From Betaproteobacteria bacterium (GTDB lineage: Bacteria; Pseudomonadota; Gammaproteobacteria; Burkholderiales; SG8-41), in contig JAQGMI010000106.1 of NCBI GenBank assembly GCA_028292435.1, forward strand, positions 27,554 to 91,553: 64,000 bases of DNA, given 5' to 3'. Numbering within the stretch: the first letter of the stretch is position 1; every line of letters starts with the position of its first letter. The notes under the pieces were generated by a model, which made no database searches, had not been told where the DNA came from, and saw only the letters and a program-made list of their open reading frames with translations. The position numbers and the translations under genes are program-made. This document shows positions 17,727 through 25,703 of the stretch, piece by piece.

Positions 17727-18263
17727 ATGACAAACCGCGTGCTGCCGCCAATTTCGGCGATGTTGTTCTCGATGCTGTTGTCCGTGGCCGCCACGCCCGG
17801 CTTTGCGCAAGGTATAGCGGGCGGCGCGGTCGGCGCAGACGGCAAGTCCGGCGCGCCGGTGAACCGCGATGAGATGAAAGGCCGCATGCACGAGCAGTGC
17901 AAGGCCAACCCCCAGCAGTGCGAGGAAATGAAAAAGAAAATGCAGCAGCGCCGCGAGCAATGTAAAGCGGATCCGGAGAAATGCCGCGCCGAAATGAAGG
18001 CGAAGCGCGAGGAGCGCTGCAAGGCCGATCCAAAACGCTGCGAGGAAATGAAAGCCAAAATGCAGAAGCGCCGCGAAGAGTGCCAGGCCAATCCTGAAAA
18101 ATGCCGCGCGGAAATGAAATCGCGCTTCGAAGAGCGCTGCAAGCAGAACCCGCAGCGTTGCGAAGAAATGAAATCGCGCATGAAAGAGCGCCAGGAACAG
18201 TGCAAAGCGGATCCGTCCAAGTGTCCGGCCGGGGCCAAAGGGCCGCGCCCCGACGGCAAATAA
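17727..18263 (+). CDS. Secreted 12-cysteine repeat protein
   Basis: A 178-residue protein with a signal peptide (cleavage near TPGFAQ-GIAGG, about residue 28). Six CX6C units follow, with cysteines at 58/65, 79/86, 98/105, 119/126, 138/145 and 159/166. Unit starts are 21, 19, 21, 19 and 21 residues apart, so the true period is a ~40-residue pair built on CKANPQQCEEMKxKMQxRR and CKADPEKCRAEMKxK. The units are charged and helix-prone, and each CX6C could form a disulphide or bind metal in the periplasm. The family is not one I can name. It follows the Gln-rich secreted protein by 40 nt. Confidence 0.8.
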   Translation: MTNRVLPPISAMLFSMLLSVAATPGFAQGIAGGAVGADGKSGAPVNRDEMKGRMHEQCKANPQQCEEMKKKMQQRREQCKADPEKCRAEMKAKREERCKADPKRCEEMKAKMQKRREECQANPEKCRAEMKSRFEERCKQNPQRCEEMKSRMKERQEQCKADPSKCPAGAKGPRPDGK

Positions 18264-18279
18264 AAAATCGGGCGTCGTC

Positions 18280-18408
18280 GTGGAAAGAATTCTGTTCTGG
18301 ACTTTGTTCGCTGCCGGCGTTGTGCTGGCGGCGTGGCTGCCGGTGACCAGCGCGTATCCCCAATTTCCGCAGCAGCTGGTCCACCTCGTCATACGGGCCG
18401 TTACCTAG
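18280..18408 (+). CDS. Possible 42-residue membrane peptide (GTG start)
   Basis: A GTG-initiated frame encodes MERILFWTLFAAGVVLAAWLPV plus a 20-residue tail, with one hydrophobic helix (about 4-20). It fits the 153-bp gap between two same-strand genes, 16 nt after one and 8 nt before the next, and resembles in shape the 43-residue peptide at 17237. The ribosome-binding site is weak, so this is a modest call. Confidence 0.4.
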   Translation: MERILFWTLFAAGVVLAAWLPVTSAYPQFPQQLVHLVIRAVT

Positions 18409-18416
18409 TTGTCAAC

Positions 18417-19919
18417 ATGAGACGCCTGCAGGCAAATGGCTTCTTGCGGCATATCGGCGCGCTGGCCGTTTTACTTGCGCTGCTCGTACTGCTCGCGCCG
18501 CTGACGTCGCACGCAGCAGCGCCGATGGGCTTCGATGAAGCGCGTCACCTGTTAAATCGCACGAGTTTCGCGGCCAACGTCGACGACATCAATGCGTTCG
18601 CGAAATTGAGCCGCGCGCAGGCCGTCGATCAACTGCTTGCGTGGACTGGGACGTACAAGGTGGGCACGCCGCCGCCCGCGTGGATCAATGACTTTCAATC
18701 GCCGCGCCGGCTGCGCGCGATGAGCGAAGAGCAGAGAAAGGTTGCCCAGCGCGAGCAGGTCCAGAAGGGCCTCGAGCTGCGCGGCTGGTGGATGACGGAA
18801 ATGATCGCGACGCCTTCGCCGTTGACCGAAAAAATGGTGCTGTTCTGGCACAACCATTTCGTGTCGAGCCTGCAGAAAGTGCGCTCGCCGGTGCTCATGT
18901 ATCGCCAGCAACTGGTTTTGCGCAAGCATGCGCTCGGCTACTTCGGCGACCTGCTGCACGAGGTAGCGAAAGACCCGGCGATGGTGGTTTATCTCGACAA
19001 CGCATCCAATCGCAAAGCGCAGCCGAATGAAAACTTCGCGCGCGAAGTGATGGAACTGTTTACGCTGGGCGAGGGCAATTACACGGAGGCCGACGTCAAG
19101 GAAGCGGCGCGCGCGTTCACCGGCTGGAGCATCGATCCGGATTCCGGCGACTACCTGTGGCGTCCCGCTATCCATGACGAAGGCGTGAAGACGGTGCTTG
19201 GCCGTAGCGGTAATTTCGATGGTGATGCCGTGCTCGACATCCTGCTCGCGCAGCCATCGACGGCTGAGCTGGTCGTCGGCAAGCTCTGGCGCGAGTTTGT
19301 GTCGCCGGCGCCTGAGGCGGCCGAAGTCAAGCGCATCGCCCGCATGTTTCGCGACAATCGCTACAACGTCAAAGTCGCCTTGCGCGCGCTGCTGACGTCT
19401 GACGCGTTTTACGCGCCGCAAAATCGGGCCGCGCTGATCAAGTCGCCGGTCGATCTGGTTGTGGGCACGGCGCGCCAGTTTCGCGTGGAGGCGGCCGACG
19501 CGCTGCCATTTGTGCTCGCATCGCGTCAACTCGGGCAGGATCTGTTCGCGCCGCCGAACGTAAAGGGATGGCCGGGCGGTGAGGCGTGGATCAACAGCGC
19601 GACACTTTTGCAGCGCAAGCAGTTGCTCGATCGCCTGTTTCAGCCGCAAGACCGGCGTGCGCAGCTGATGGCGGTCAATGCGCCTGCTGAAATGCAGAAC
19701 GGCGGTCAGCAAGCCGGCGGCGAAGCGCGCGAACGTTTCATGCGGTCGATGGCGAGCGTCCGTTTCGACGAGGCAAGATGGCGGGCGCAATTTTCGGCCA
19801 ATGAACCGCTGATGACGAAAGTGCTGCTTGCCGGCGAGCCCGTCGCTGCTCGGCCGCAGCTTCAGGGAATGGAACAGTTGCGTCAGCTCGTGCTTGACCC
19901 TTCGTATCAGTTGAAATGA
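18417..19919 (+). CDS. DUF1800 family protein
   Basis: The start is set at MRRLQANGFLRHIG (18417), which opens a hydrophobic signal segment ending near TSHAAA. The 500-residue protein has the DUF1800 hallmarks: MGFDEARHLLNRTSFAA, MTEKMVLFWHNHFVSS, NENFAREVMELFTLGEGNYTE, AARAFTGW and NVKGWPGGEAW. The molecular function is unknown. DUF1800 genes are almost always paired with a DUF1501 gene, as here (19 nt downstream). The tandem NHF / ELFTLG motifs suggest a metal site, but this is not proven. Confidence 0.9.
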   Translation: MRRLQANGFLRHIGALAVLLALLVLLAPLTSHAAAPMGFDEARHLLNRTSFAANVDDINAFAKLSRAQAVDQLLAWTGTYKVGTPPPAWINDFQSPRRLRAMSEEQRKVAQREQVQKGLELRGWWMTEMIATPSPLTEKMVLFWHNHFVSSLQKVRSPVLMYRQQLVLRKHALGYFGDLLHEVAKDPAMVVYLDNASNRKAQPNENFAREVMELFTLGEGNYTEADVKEAARAFTGWSIDPDSGDYLWRPAIHDEGVKTVLGRSGNFDGDAVLDILLAQPSTAELVVGKLWREFVSPAPEAAEVKRIARMFRDNRYNVKVALRALLTSDAFYAPQNRAALIKSPVDLVVGTARQFRVEAADALPFVLASRQLGQDLFAPPNVKGWPGGEAWINSATLLQRKQLLDRLFQPQDRRAQLMAVNAPAEMQNGGQQAGGEARERFMRSMASVRFDEARWRAQFSANEPLMTKVLLAGEPVAARPQLQGMEQLRQLVLDPSYQLK

Positions 19920-19938
19920 CCGGCTAAAGGAAACCGCC

Positions 19939-21096
19939 ATGCAGCGACGCGATTTTTTGAGTGCTGTGGGAGCCGCAACCGTTGCAGCGTGGGTGCCCGC
20001 GTTCGCGCACGCGGGGACGGCGGGCCGCTATGAAAATCTGCTGATCATCGTCGAATTGAAAGGCGGCAACGACGGCTTGAATACGGTCATCCCGTACGCC
20101 GACGCCGACTATCAGGGCCTGCGGCCGCGGCTGGCGATTGCGCGCGACCAGGTACTGCAACTCGATGCGCGCACCGGCCTGCATCCGTCGCTCGGCGCGT
20201 TGATGCCGCTGTGGCAAAACCGCGAACTTGCGGTCGTGCAGGGCGTCGGTTATCCAGGCGCGAACCTGTCGCACTTTCGCTCGATAGAAATCTGGGACAC
20301 GGCATCAAAAAGCAGCGAGTACTTGAGCGACGGCTGGTTGACGCGCGCATTTGCGCAAGCCCCGGTCCCGCGCGCCTACGCAGCAGACGGTATTGTCGTC
20401 GGCTCGAACGAAATGGGCCCCTTGGCCGGTGGCGGGACTCGCGCGCTCGCACTGACCAATACCGAACAGTTTTTGCGCCAAGCGAAACTGGCTGGCAGTG
20501 AAGGCGTGTCGCGCAACGCCGCCCTCAATCACATTTTGAAAGTCGAGCAAGACGTCGTGCAGGCTGCCGGCAACTTGAGTGCGACTTATGCGTTCCGCAC
20601 GGAATTTCCCGCCAATCCGCTTGGCAATGCATTCAAAACTGCCGCGCAGGTCGTCGCCAGCAAGGCCGGTGTCGCGGTTGTAAAAATTACTCAAAACGGC
20701 TACGACACGCATAGCGGCCAGCAAGGCACGCAACAGCGCCTGCTGAAAGAACTCGCCGAAGGGATCAATGCGATGCGCTCGGCCATGCAGGAAATCGATC
20801 GCTGGAATTCGGCGCTAATGATGACGTATTGCGAATTTGGCCGCCGGCCAAAAGAAAATCAGAGTGGCGGCACGGACCACGGTACCGCGAACGCGCATTT
20901 TGTGCTCGGCGGCCGCGTCAAAGGCGGACTTTACGGCGCGCCCCCGGCGCTCAATCGACTGGACGGCAATGGGAACCTGCCGTTCGCGGTTGATTTCCGC
21001 GATCTCTACGCGACGGCGCTCGAGCGCTGGTGGGGCCTGAACGCCGTCGTCGCGTTGAACGGCCGCTTCATTCCTGTCGACGTCTTGAAGGCCTAG
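19939..21096 (+). CDS. DUF1501 family protein with Tat-like signal
   Basis: A 385-residue protein starting MQRRDFLSAVGAATVAAWVP, a twin-arginine style leader, which fits export of a folded protein. The body has the DUF1501 features LLIIVELKGGNDGLNTVIPY, LHPSLGALMPLW, VVQGVGYPGANLSHFRS and GTDHGTANAHFVLGG; the last resembles the metal-binding His/Asp region of alkaline-phosphatase-like folds. An AAAGGAAAC ribosome-binding site precedes the ATG. It pairs with the DUF1800 gene upstream. Substrate unknown. Confidence 0.9.
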   Translation: MQRRDFLSAVGAATVAAWVPAFAHAGTAGRYENLLIIVELKGGNDGLNTVIPYADADYQGLRPRLAIARDQVLQLDARTGLHPSLGALMPLWQNRELAVVQGVGYPGANLSHFRSIEIWDTASKSSEYLSDGWLTRAFAQAPVPRAYAADGIVVGSNEMGPLAGGGTRALALTNTEQFLRQAKLAGSEGVSRNAALNHILKVEQDVVQAAGNLSATYAFRTEFPANPLGNAFKTAAQVVASKAGVAVVKITQNGYDTHSGQQGTQQRLLKELAEGINAMRSAMQEIDRWNSALMMTYCEFGRRPKENQSGGTDHGTANAHFVLGGRVKGGLYGAPPALNRLDGNGNLPFAVDFRDLYATALERWWGLNAVVALNGRFIPVDVLKA

Positions 21097-21103
21097 CGCC
21101 AGG

Positions 21104-22222
21104 ATGCGTCGTCGGCTGTGGTTGGCGGCGATGTTCATGCTGTCGTCGTCGGCGATTGCTGCGCCTGCGCCGCCGCTGCAACCGGCAAGCGGTCCGGGCG
21201 GTGCGGATTACAAGCATCGCGAAGTGGTCGCCGCTTCGCACGGCAAGGGCGCCACTCAATTCTGGTTGTTCGAGCCCGCCGCACCGGTCCCGAAATCGGC
21301 GCCGGTCGTCGTGTTTCTTCACGGTTGGGGCGGCGTCAATCCGGATCCTTACCGCGCGTGGATCGATCACCTCGTCAAGCGTGGCAACATCGTCATCTAT
21401 CCGCGCTACCAGGCTGACTTCGGTACGTCCGTTGCAGACTTCACGCCCAACGCGATTGTCGCCGTGATGAGTGCCCTTGATCTGCTGCGCGCCGATGAGA
21501 AGCGCACCGCGCCCGACCTGAAGCGCTTCGCCCTCGTCGGCCATTCGATGGGCGGCGTTCTCGCCGCTAATCTGGCGGCGCGCGCGCAAGCGAGCGGTTT
21601 GCCGCCAGTGCAGGCTTTCATGAGTGTGCAGCCCGGCAAAACCAGTAGGGTGGCGCGGCGCATGGTGGTCGTGCTCGACGATTTATCGCGGGTTCCAGCC
21701 CAGACGCTGATTCTGGCGGTGGCGGGCGACCGTGACCGCGTGGTGCGCGATTTCGATGCCAGGCGCATATACGCCGAGACCGCTCAGGTGCCGCCTCGCA
21801 ACAAGAATCTGGTCATGGTTATGTCAGACGCTTATGGTTCGCCGCCGCTCGAGGCGCACCACTTTTCACCGCTCGCGAGGGCGGGGGCGCCCGCGCCGCG
21901 GGCGTCTGAAGGACACCGGTTGAGTTCGACCCGGGAACGCATGCTGGAGCGGGGCGGCGCGCAGGGGGACCGGCCGCCAGACCCGACGCGCATCGACACC
22001 GAAGATGATGAAGACGTGGCAGACGTCGGTCTGGCGACCGTTACGACGCCCGACGCACTCGATTTTTTCGGCTATTGGAAGCTTTTCGATGCGCTGACGG
22101 ATGCGGCGTTCTACGGCCGGAACCGCGAATATGCGCTTGGCAACACGTCGCAGCAGCGCTCCATGGGCGCGTGGAGCGATGGCCGCCCGGTCAGGGAGTT
22201 GATCGTTTTCGACCCGAATTGA
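21104..22222 (+). CDS. Exported alpha/beta hydrolase
   Basis: The 372-residue protein has a signal peptide (MRRRLWLAAMFMLSSSAIAA) and an alpha/beta-hydrolase core. It carries the oxyanion motif HGWGG (74-78), the nucleophile elbow GHSMGG (Ser148) and a downstream Asp in AVAGDRDRVV. Esterase or cutinase/chlorophyllase-like activity is likely; the substrate is unknown. It starts 7 nt after the DUF1501 stop with little ribosome-binding sequence, so it is probably coupled to it. About 70 residues rich in Arg/Asp (RASEGHRLSSTRERMLERG) are inserted before the C-terminal DFFGYWKLFDALTDAA segment. Confidence 0.85.
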   Translation: MRRRLWLAAMFMLSSSAIAAPAPPLQPASGPGGADYKHREVVAASHGKGATQFWLFEPAAPVPKSAPVVVFLHGWGGVNPDPYRAWIDHLVKRGNIVIYPRYQADFGTSVADFTPNAIVAVMSALDLLRADEKRTAPDLKRFALVGHSMGGVLAANLAARAQASGLPPVQAFMSVQPGKTSRVARRMVVVLDDLSRVPAQTLILAVAGDRDRVVRDFDARRIYAETAQVPPRNKNLVMVMSDAYGSPPLEAHHFSPLARAGAPAPRASEGHRLSSTRERMLERGGAQGDRPPDPTRIDTEDDEDVADVGLATVTTPDALDFFGYWKLFDALTDAAFYGRNREYALGNTSQQRSMGAWSDGRPVRELIVFDPN

Positions 22223-22428
22223 GGCCGGAAACGGTCAAATTTACCGGTTCGGAAGGGTCGGTCCTGATGCCGTTAGCATGCAGTTTACCCTCTGGGAACG
22301 GCTTTTTTAGGTAAGAAGTGAGCCGCAGACCCCTGATTTAATATATCATTGCCCCGAGTGAGGAGCCGTGAGTTTGGTTGTACGCGTAGTTGGCTCAAGT
22401 GTGAATACAAAATCGAAAGACACACACC

Positions 22429-23556
22429 ATGCTAGCAACTAGGATTCGCCAAAAAGATGGGATTTTTTATTTCGCCAGTTGCCCGGCGAAGGAAATCCTG
22501 AACAAAGTCCGGTTCATCAGCCGCTACTACGGCGAGGATGAGCAGATTGCTGCGCAGACCGTGCCGCAAAACGATGAAATCGCGCAATTTATCGCGCGCA
22601 TCGAGCGCAATGACGCGGCATTCCAGCGTGTGGTATCACGCGCCAAAGTCCGTTCGCTCAAAAATTTCTACGAAATGGCGGTCACCCAGCCGCCGATTCC
22701 GGGCACCGTGCTGCTGTTCACGAGTGACAAACTCAATTTCCGCACGCTCGAAGGCCAGGACAATGTCGGCCACTTGCAGGAACCGACTTCGAAGTATCTG
22801 ATCATCGACGGCCAGCACCGGCTTGCGGCGCTGCGTTTTTATCTCGCCGAGCATCCCGAAGAAGCCAAAGGCATCGACGTGCCGTGCGTGATTTTCGACG
22901 CGCGCAGCGAAGATTTTGCCGCCGAAATGTTCGTCATCATTAATTCGACGCCGACCCGCATCAACAAAAGTCACCTCGTCGATCTGTACGAGCGTGTGTC
23001 CTGGGCCGATCCCGATCGCCGGTTTGCGGCGCGTCTGGTCGACAGTCTCTACAGCGAATCCGATAGCCCGCTGCGCTATCGCATCAACCGCCTTGGTGGG
23101 CGCAGCCTTAAAGACAAATGGATTCTGCAGGCAGAGCTGTTCAACGAGCTGTATCGCTGGGTGCGCGCGGACTGGAAAAAAATCAAGCAGGCGACCAACA
23201 GCTATCGCGAAGCCGAGAAGTATTACGAAATCGTGCGCGATTTCTTAAAAGCCGCGCAGCGCGTGTGGGGCGATACCTGGGCCAACGACAGCTACATGGT
23301 CACGAAGCCGGTCACATTGAAAGCGTTGATCCGCGTATGTGCCGACCTGGCGCGCGAAGATGCCGATCCGGCCGATGGCCGCTTGAAGCGGTGGGAAGAA
23401 CGCCTCGGCGTGTGGGCCGATCAGCAGAAGTCTTTCAAGGTCGACGGGTTCTACGAGCGTTTCCCGGCCAAGGGTGAAGTCGAGCGTGTTGCCCGCATCC
23501 ATCGCGATCTCGCGAAAGCTGCGTCGATCGAAGTTAGAACCGCAAAAGCCACCTGA
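22429..23556 (+). CDS. DGQHR-domain protein (DndB-like)
   Basis: A 375-residue protein with the eponymous motif at residues 127-131 (YLIIDGQHRLAALRFYLA) and the downstream MFVIINSTPTRINKSHL block. Both are shared with DndB, the repressor of DNA phosphorothioation genes, and with other DGQHR proteins. No dnd, restriction or transposition gene is adjacent, so the role is open. A 206-bp A+T-rich gap precedes it, suggesting its own promoter. The ATG at 22429 has only a weak ribosome-binding site (CGAAAGACACACACC). Confidence 0.85.
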   Translation: MLATRIRQKDGIFYFASCPAKEILNKVRFISRYYGEDEQIAAQTVPQNDEIAQFIARIERNDAAFQRVVSRAKVRSLKNFYEMAVTQPPIPGTVLLFTSDKLNFRTLEGQDNVGHLQEPTSKYLIIDGQHRLAALRFYLAEHPEEAKGIDVPCVIFDARSEDFAAEMFVIINSTPTRINKSHLVDLYERVSWADPDRRFAARLVDSLYSESDSPLRYRINRLGGRSLKDKWILQAELFNELYRWVRADWKKIKQATNSYREAEKYYEIVRDFLKAAQRVWGDTWANDSYMVTKPVTLKALIRVCADLAREDADPADGRLKRWEERLGVWADQQKSFKVDGFYERFPAKGEVERVARIHRDLAKAASIEVRTAKAT

Positions 23557-23565
23557 CAGCAGTTG

Positions 23566-24114
23566 TCAGCGCGCGGCCTGCGGTGTCGCCGCGGGTTGCG
23601 CGACCGCTTCCTTGTAACGCCGGCCGCGATCGACAATGCGCCGGTCTCTCACCAGCTCCATCACCGGAACGCCATAACCGCAACTCGTCATCGTGTTGTC
23701 GATCTCGATTTCGATGACCTGGCGGGCGGCGCCTTTCAGTTCGCGTGCCGGCTGCTGCAGCAATAAATCCGCCAGCGGGGATTCGGCAACCGGCGTAACC
23801 GTCGCGCGCCCGAACAAGCGGACGGTCGCGGCATCTTCACCTTCGAACGAGCTGATCATGACCGTGATGGGGCCGCCCGCAGTGCAGTGACGCGCGGTTT
23901 CGTTGCCTGAGCCCCGGTAATCGAGATAGGCGACACGATTCGGCCCGATGATATGCAAAGGCACACCACCCTTGGCCGAGACATTCACCGGACCGACTTC
24001 ATGCGGACCGCACTTGAGCGCAGGATCGGCGGACGCCACGAAGAATAGCGGCGCTTTGCGGATGAGTTCGGCTTGTTCGGTGGTGATCGAAGGGTGGTAA
24101 GTAGCCATCGTCAA
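23566..24114 (-). CDS. Pyridoxamine 5'-phosphate oxidase-like (FMN-binding split barrel) protein
   Basis: A 182-residue protein of the PPOX-like split-barrel type. It has the ITTEQAELIRKAPLFFVASAD start, then GPVNVSAKGGVPLHIIGPNRVAYLDYRGSGNET and ITVMISSFEGEDAATVRLFGRAT, matching the small FMN/F420-flavoprotein family in which the RGSGNE stretch contacts the flavin phosphate. The start overlaps the preceding dehalogenase stop by 4 nt. Last gene of the ridA-ridA-HAD group. Confidence 0.85.
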   Translation of the reverse strand: MTMATYHPSITTEQAELIRKAPLFFVASADPALKCGPHEVGPVNVSAKGGVPLHIIGPNRVAYLDYRGSGNETARHCTAGGPITVMISSFEGEDAATVRLFGRATVTPVAESPLADLLLQQPARELKGAARQVIEIEIDNTMTSCGYGVPVMELVRDRRIVDRGRRYKEAVAQPAATPQAAR

Positions 24115-24845
24115 ACGCCTAGCTGAGCGGCGACATCTTCAAAATCGCTGGCGTTGATGTCGAACGCGGGTTCGGCCGAGAGGTCGGGATGCTTGCCTTT
24201 GCCGTATTCGAGCGGCCGCAGCACGAGCGCGGTCTTGAGACCCTGTTTCGCCGCGTGCCGCAGGTCGTCCTTGTGCGCGGCGACCATCATGACTTCATCC
24301 GGCTTCAACCCGAGTATGTCGGCGGCGCCCAGATACGCTTCGGGATCCGGTTTGTAATGATGAAATACTTCGGCCGACAGGATAAGGTCCCACGGCAGGC
24401 CGGCATGCTTCGCCATGTTGTTGAGCAGCGCGACGTTGCCGTTCGAAAGCGTGGCGATCGTAAATTTCTTTTTGAGCCGCTTGAGGCCGCGCACGGAATC
24501 GGACCATGGCTTGAGGCGATGCCATGCCCGGTTAAGCTCGAACTTTTCTTCCTCGCTGAGCGTCGTGATCTTGAACTTGGCGAGGATGTCGTCGAGGATC
24601 ATGCGGTGCAGATCGTCGATCTTCGTCCACGGCAGCTCGCCGCGACCAACGCGGTCCATCGCCGGCCGATAGCCGGCGCGCCACGCGTCCGCGAATTTGG
24701 CGGGGTTTACGCGAAAGCCTTTGGCTTTCGCCAGCGTGCGAATCTCACGCACGATGCTGCCGCGCCAATCGACCACCGTGCCGAAGACGTCGAAGGTCAG
24801 CGCTTTGACGCCAGCCAGCGCGGGATTCACTTGATTGCCACGCAC
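24111..24845 (-). CDS. Haloacid dehalogenase, type II (2-haloalkanoic acid dehalogenase-like)
   Basis: A 244-residue HAD protein with the type II nucleophile loop FDVFGTVVDWRGS (Asp19), Lys in HHYKPDPEAYLGA, TLSNGN and MVAAHKDDLRHAAKQGLKTA. These match L-2-haloacid dehalogenases, but many relatives do not act on haloacids. Two starts are possible: the ATG at 24845 or a GTG at 24830 that overlaps the RidA stop as GTGA. The latter would give neat coupling. Confidence 0.85.
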   Translation of the reverse strand: MRGNQVNPALAGVKALTFDVFGTVVDWRGSIVREIRTLAKAKGFRVNPAKFADAWRAGYRPAMDRVGRGELPWTKIDDLHRMILDDILAKFKITTLSEEEKFELNRAWHRLKPWSDSVRGLKRLKKKFTIATLSNGNVALLNNMAKHAGLPWDLILSAEVFHHYKPDPEAYLGAADILGLKPDEVMMVAAHKDDLRHAAKQGLKTALVLRPLEYGKGKHPDLSAEPAFDINASDFEDVAAQLGV

Positions 24846-25180
24846 ATGATTTCGACCAGCGTATCGGCCGAGCCCAATCGTGCTTCAACGCAGGCGCGTG
24901 CGGGCGCAGATTTCGAATCCATCCACGCAAGCCATGCTTCGTCCATCTTGGGCTTCAATCGCATGTCGCTGACGTAAACGACGGCCGACACGATTTTTGT
25001 TTTGTCGCTGCCGCCGCGCGCGAGCAGCTTGTCGATCTGGCGCAGGATGCTTTCGGTCTGTTCTTTGATGCCGACTTTTACGTCTTCACCGACCTGGCCC
25101 GCGAGATACAGCGTGCCGTCGTACTCGACCATGTCGGAGAGCCGCTTGTCGGGATCGTAACGAACGATGTCTTTGCTCAT
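24827..25180 (-). CDS. RidA-family protein, copy 1
   Basis: A 117-residue RidA/YjgF protein starting at 25180 behind GGAGAAACGAT. It retains the Arg of the active site (PARACVEARLG, equivalent to Arg105 of Salmonella RidA) and the glutamate of the LVEIM strand, so it could act as an enamine/imine deaminase. It is 14 nt from a second RidA gene; the two share the layout DMRLKPKMDEAWLAWMD / DMRVKPGMDEAWMAWID. The HAD gene overlaps its stop. Substrate not inferable. Confidence 0.88.
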   Translation of the reverse strand: MSKDIVRYDPDKRLSDMVEYDGTLYLAGQVGEDVKVGIKEQTESILRQIDKLLARGGSDKTKIVSAVVYVSDMRLKPKMDEAWLAWMDSKSAPARACVEARLGSADTLVEIMCVAIK

Positions 25181-25193
25181 ATCGTTTCTCCGG

Positions 25194-25541
25194 TTACTGT
25201 GCAGCGATGACCATGATTTCGACCAGCGTGTCGGGCGTGCCGAGACGCGTTTCGACCGTCGCACGGGCGGGTGGATTCTTCGGATCGATCCACGCCATCC
25301 ACGCCTCATCCATGCCCGGCTTCACGCGCATGTCGGCTACATACACGACGGCGGAAAGCAGGCGCGATTTGTTCGTGCCGGAGACTTTCAAGAGCGCATC
25401 GATCTTGCCGAGGATTTCCTCGGTCTGGCCCTTGCTCGACGCGCTGCGGGTATCGGCCGTCGTGCCTGCGATGTAAACGGTACCGTTATTCACAACCGCG
25501 CGCGACAGGCGTGCGTCGGACTGATGGCGTGTGATGCTCAT
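25194..25541 (-). CDS. RidA-family protein, copy 2
   Basis: A 115-residue RidA protein starting at MSITRHQSDARLSR (25541) behind an AGAGGAG ribosome-binding site; the longer frame upstream lacks family similarity. It keeps the active-site Arg (PPARATVETRLG) and the VEIM strand. First gene of a minus-strand run RidA-RidA-HAD-PPOX. The repeated RidA pair looks like a tandem duplication that has diverged mostly at the N-terminus. Confidence 0.88.
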   Translation of the reverse strand: MSITRHQSDARLSRAVVNNGTVYIAGTTADTRSASSKGQTEEILGKIDALLKVSGTNKSRLLSAVVYVADMRVKPGMDEAWMAWIDPKNPPARATVETRLGTPDTLVEIMVIAAQ

Positions 25542-25703
25542 GGTGTTGCTCCTCTGGCTTGATGAAAAGACGAAACGCGGGATGGGAACTGCGATGTTCT
25601 TGTGCTTCGATTGTGCAATGCCTGCGGCTTTGCCGCAAGCGCGGTCGGTTACAATAGTCGCCCCGCTTGCCGCCGTAAATTCAATCAAACACGAGGTGAG
25701 GAG

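Noticed and set aside
17222..18259. A 345-codon minus-strand frame over the secreted-protein run
   Set aside because: It is the reverse shadow of three plus-strand frames; the Lys/Glu/Cys repeat of the real gene becomes a low-complexity Phe/Ser/Arg pattern. It has no ribosome-binding site or family.
18552..19940. A 462-codon minus-strand frame under DUF1800
   Set aside because: Anti-sense shadow of a GC-rich gene; the translation is Arg/His/Leu rich with no recognisable domain.
25623..25637. TGCGGC-TTT-GCCGCA hairpin between the divergent RidA and Bug genes
   Set aside because: Too short and without a U run; it sits between divergent starts, where a terminator has no function.
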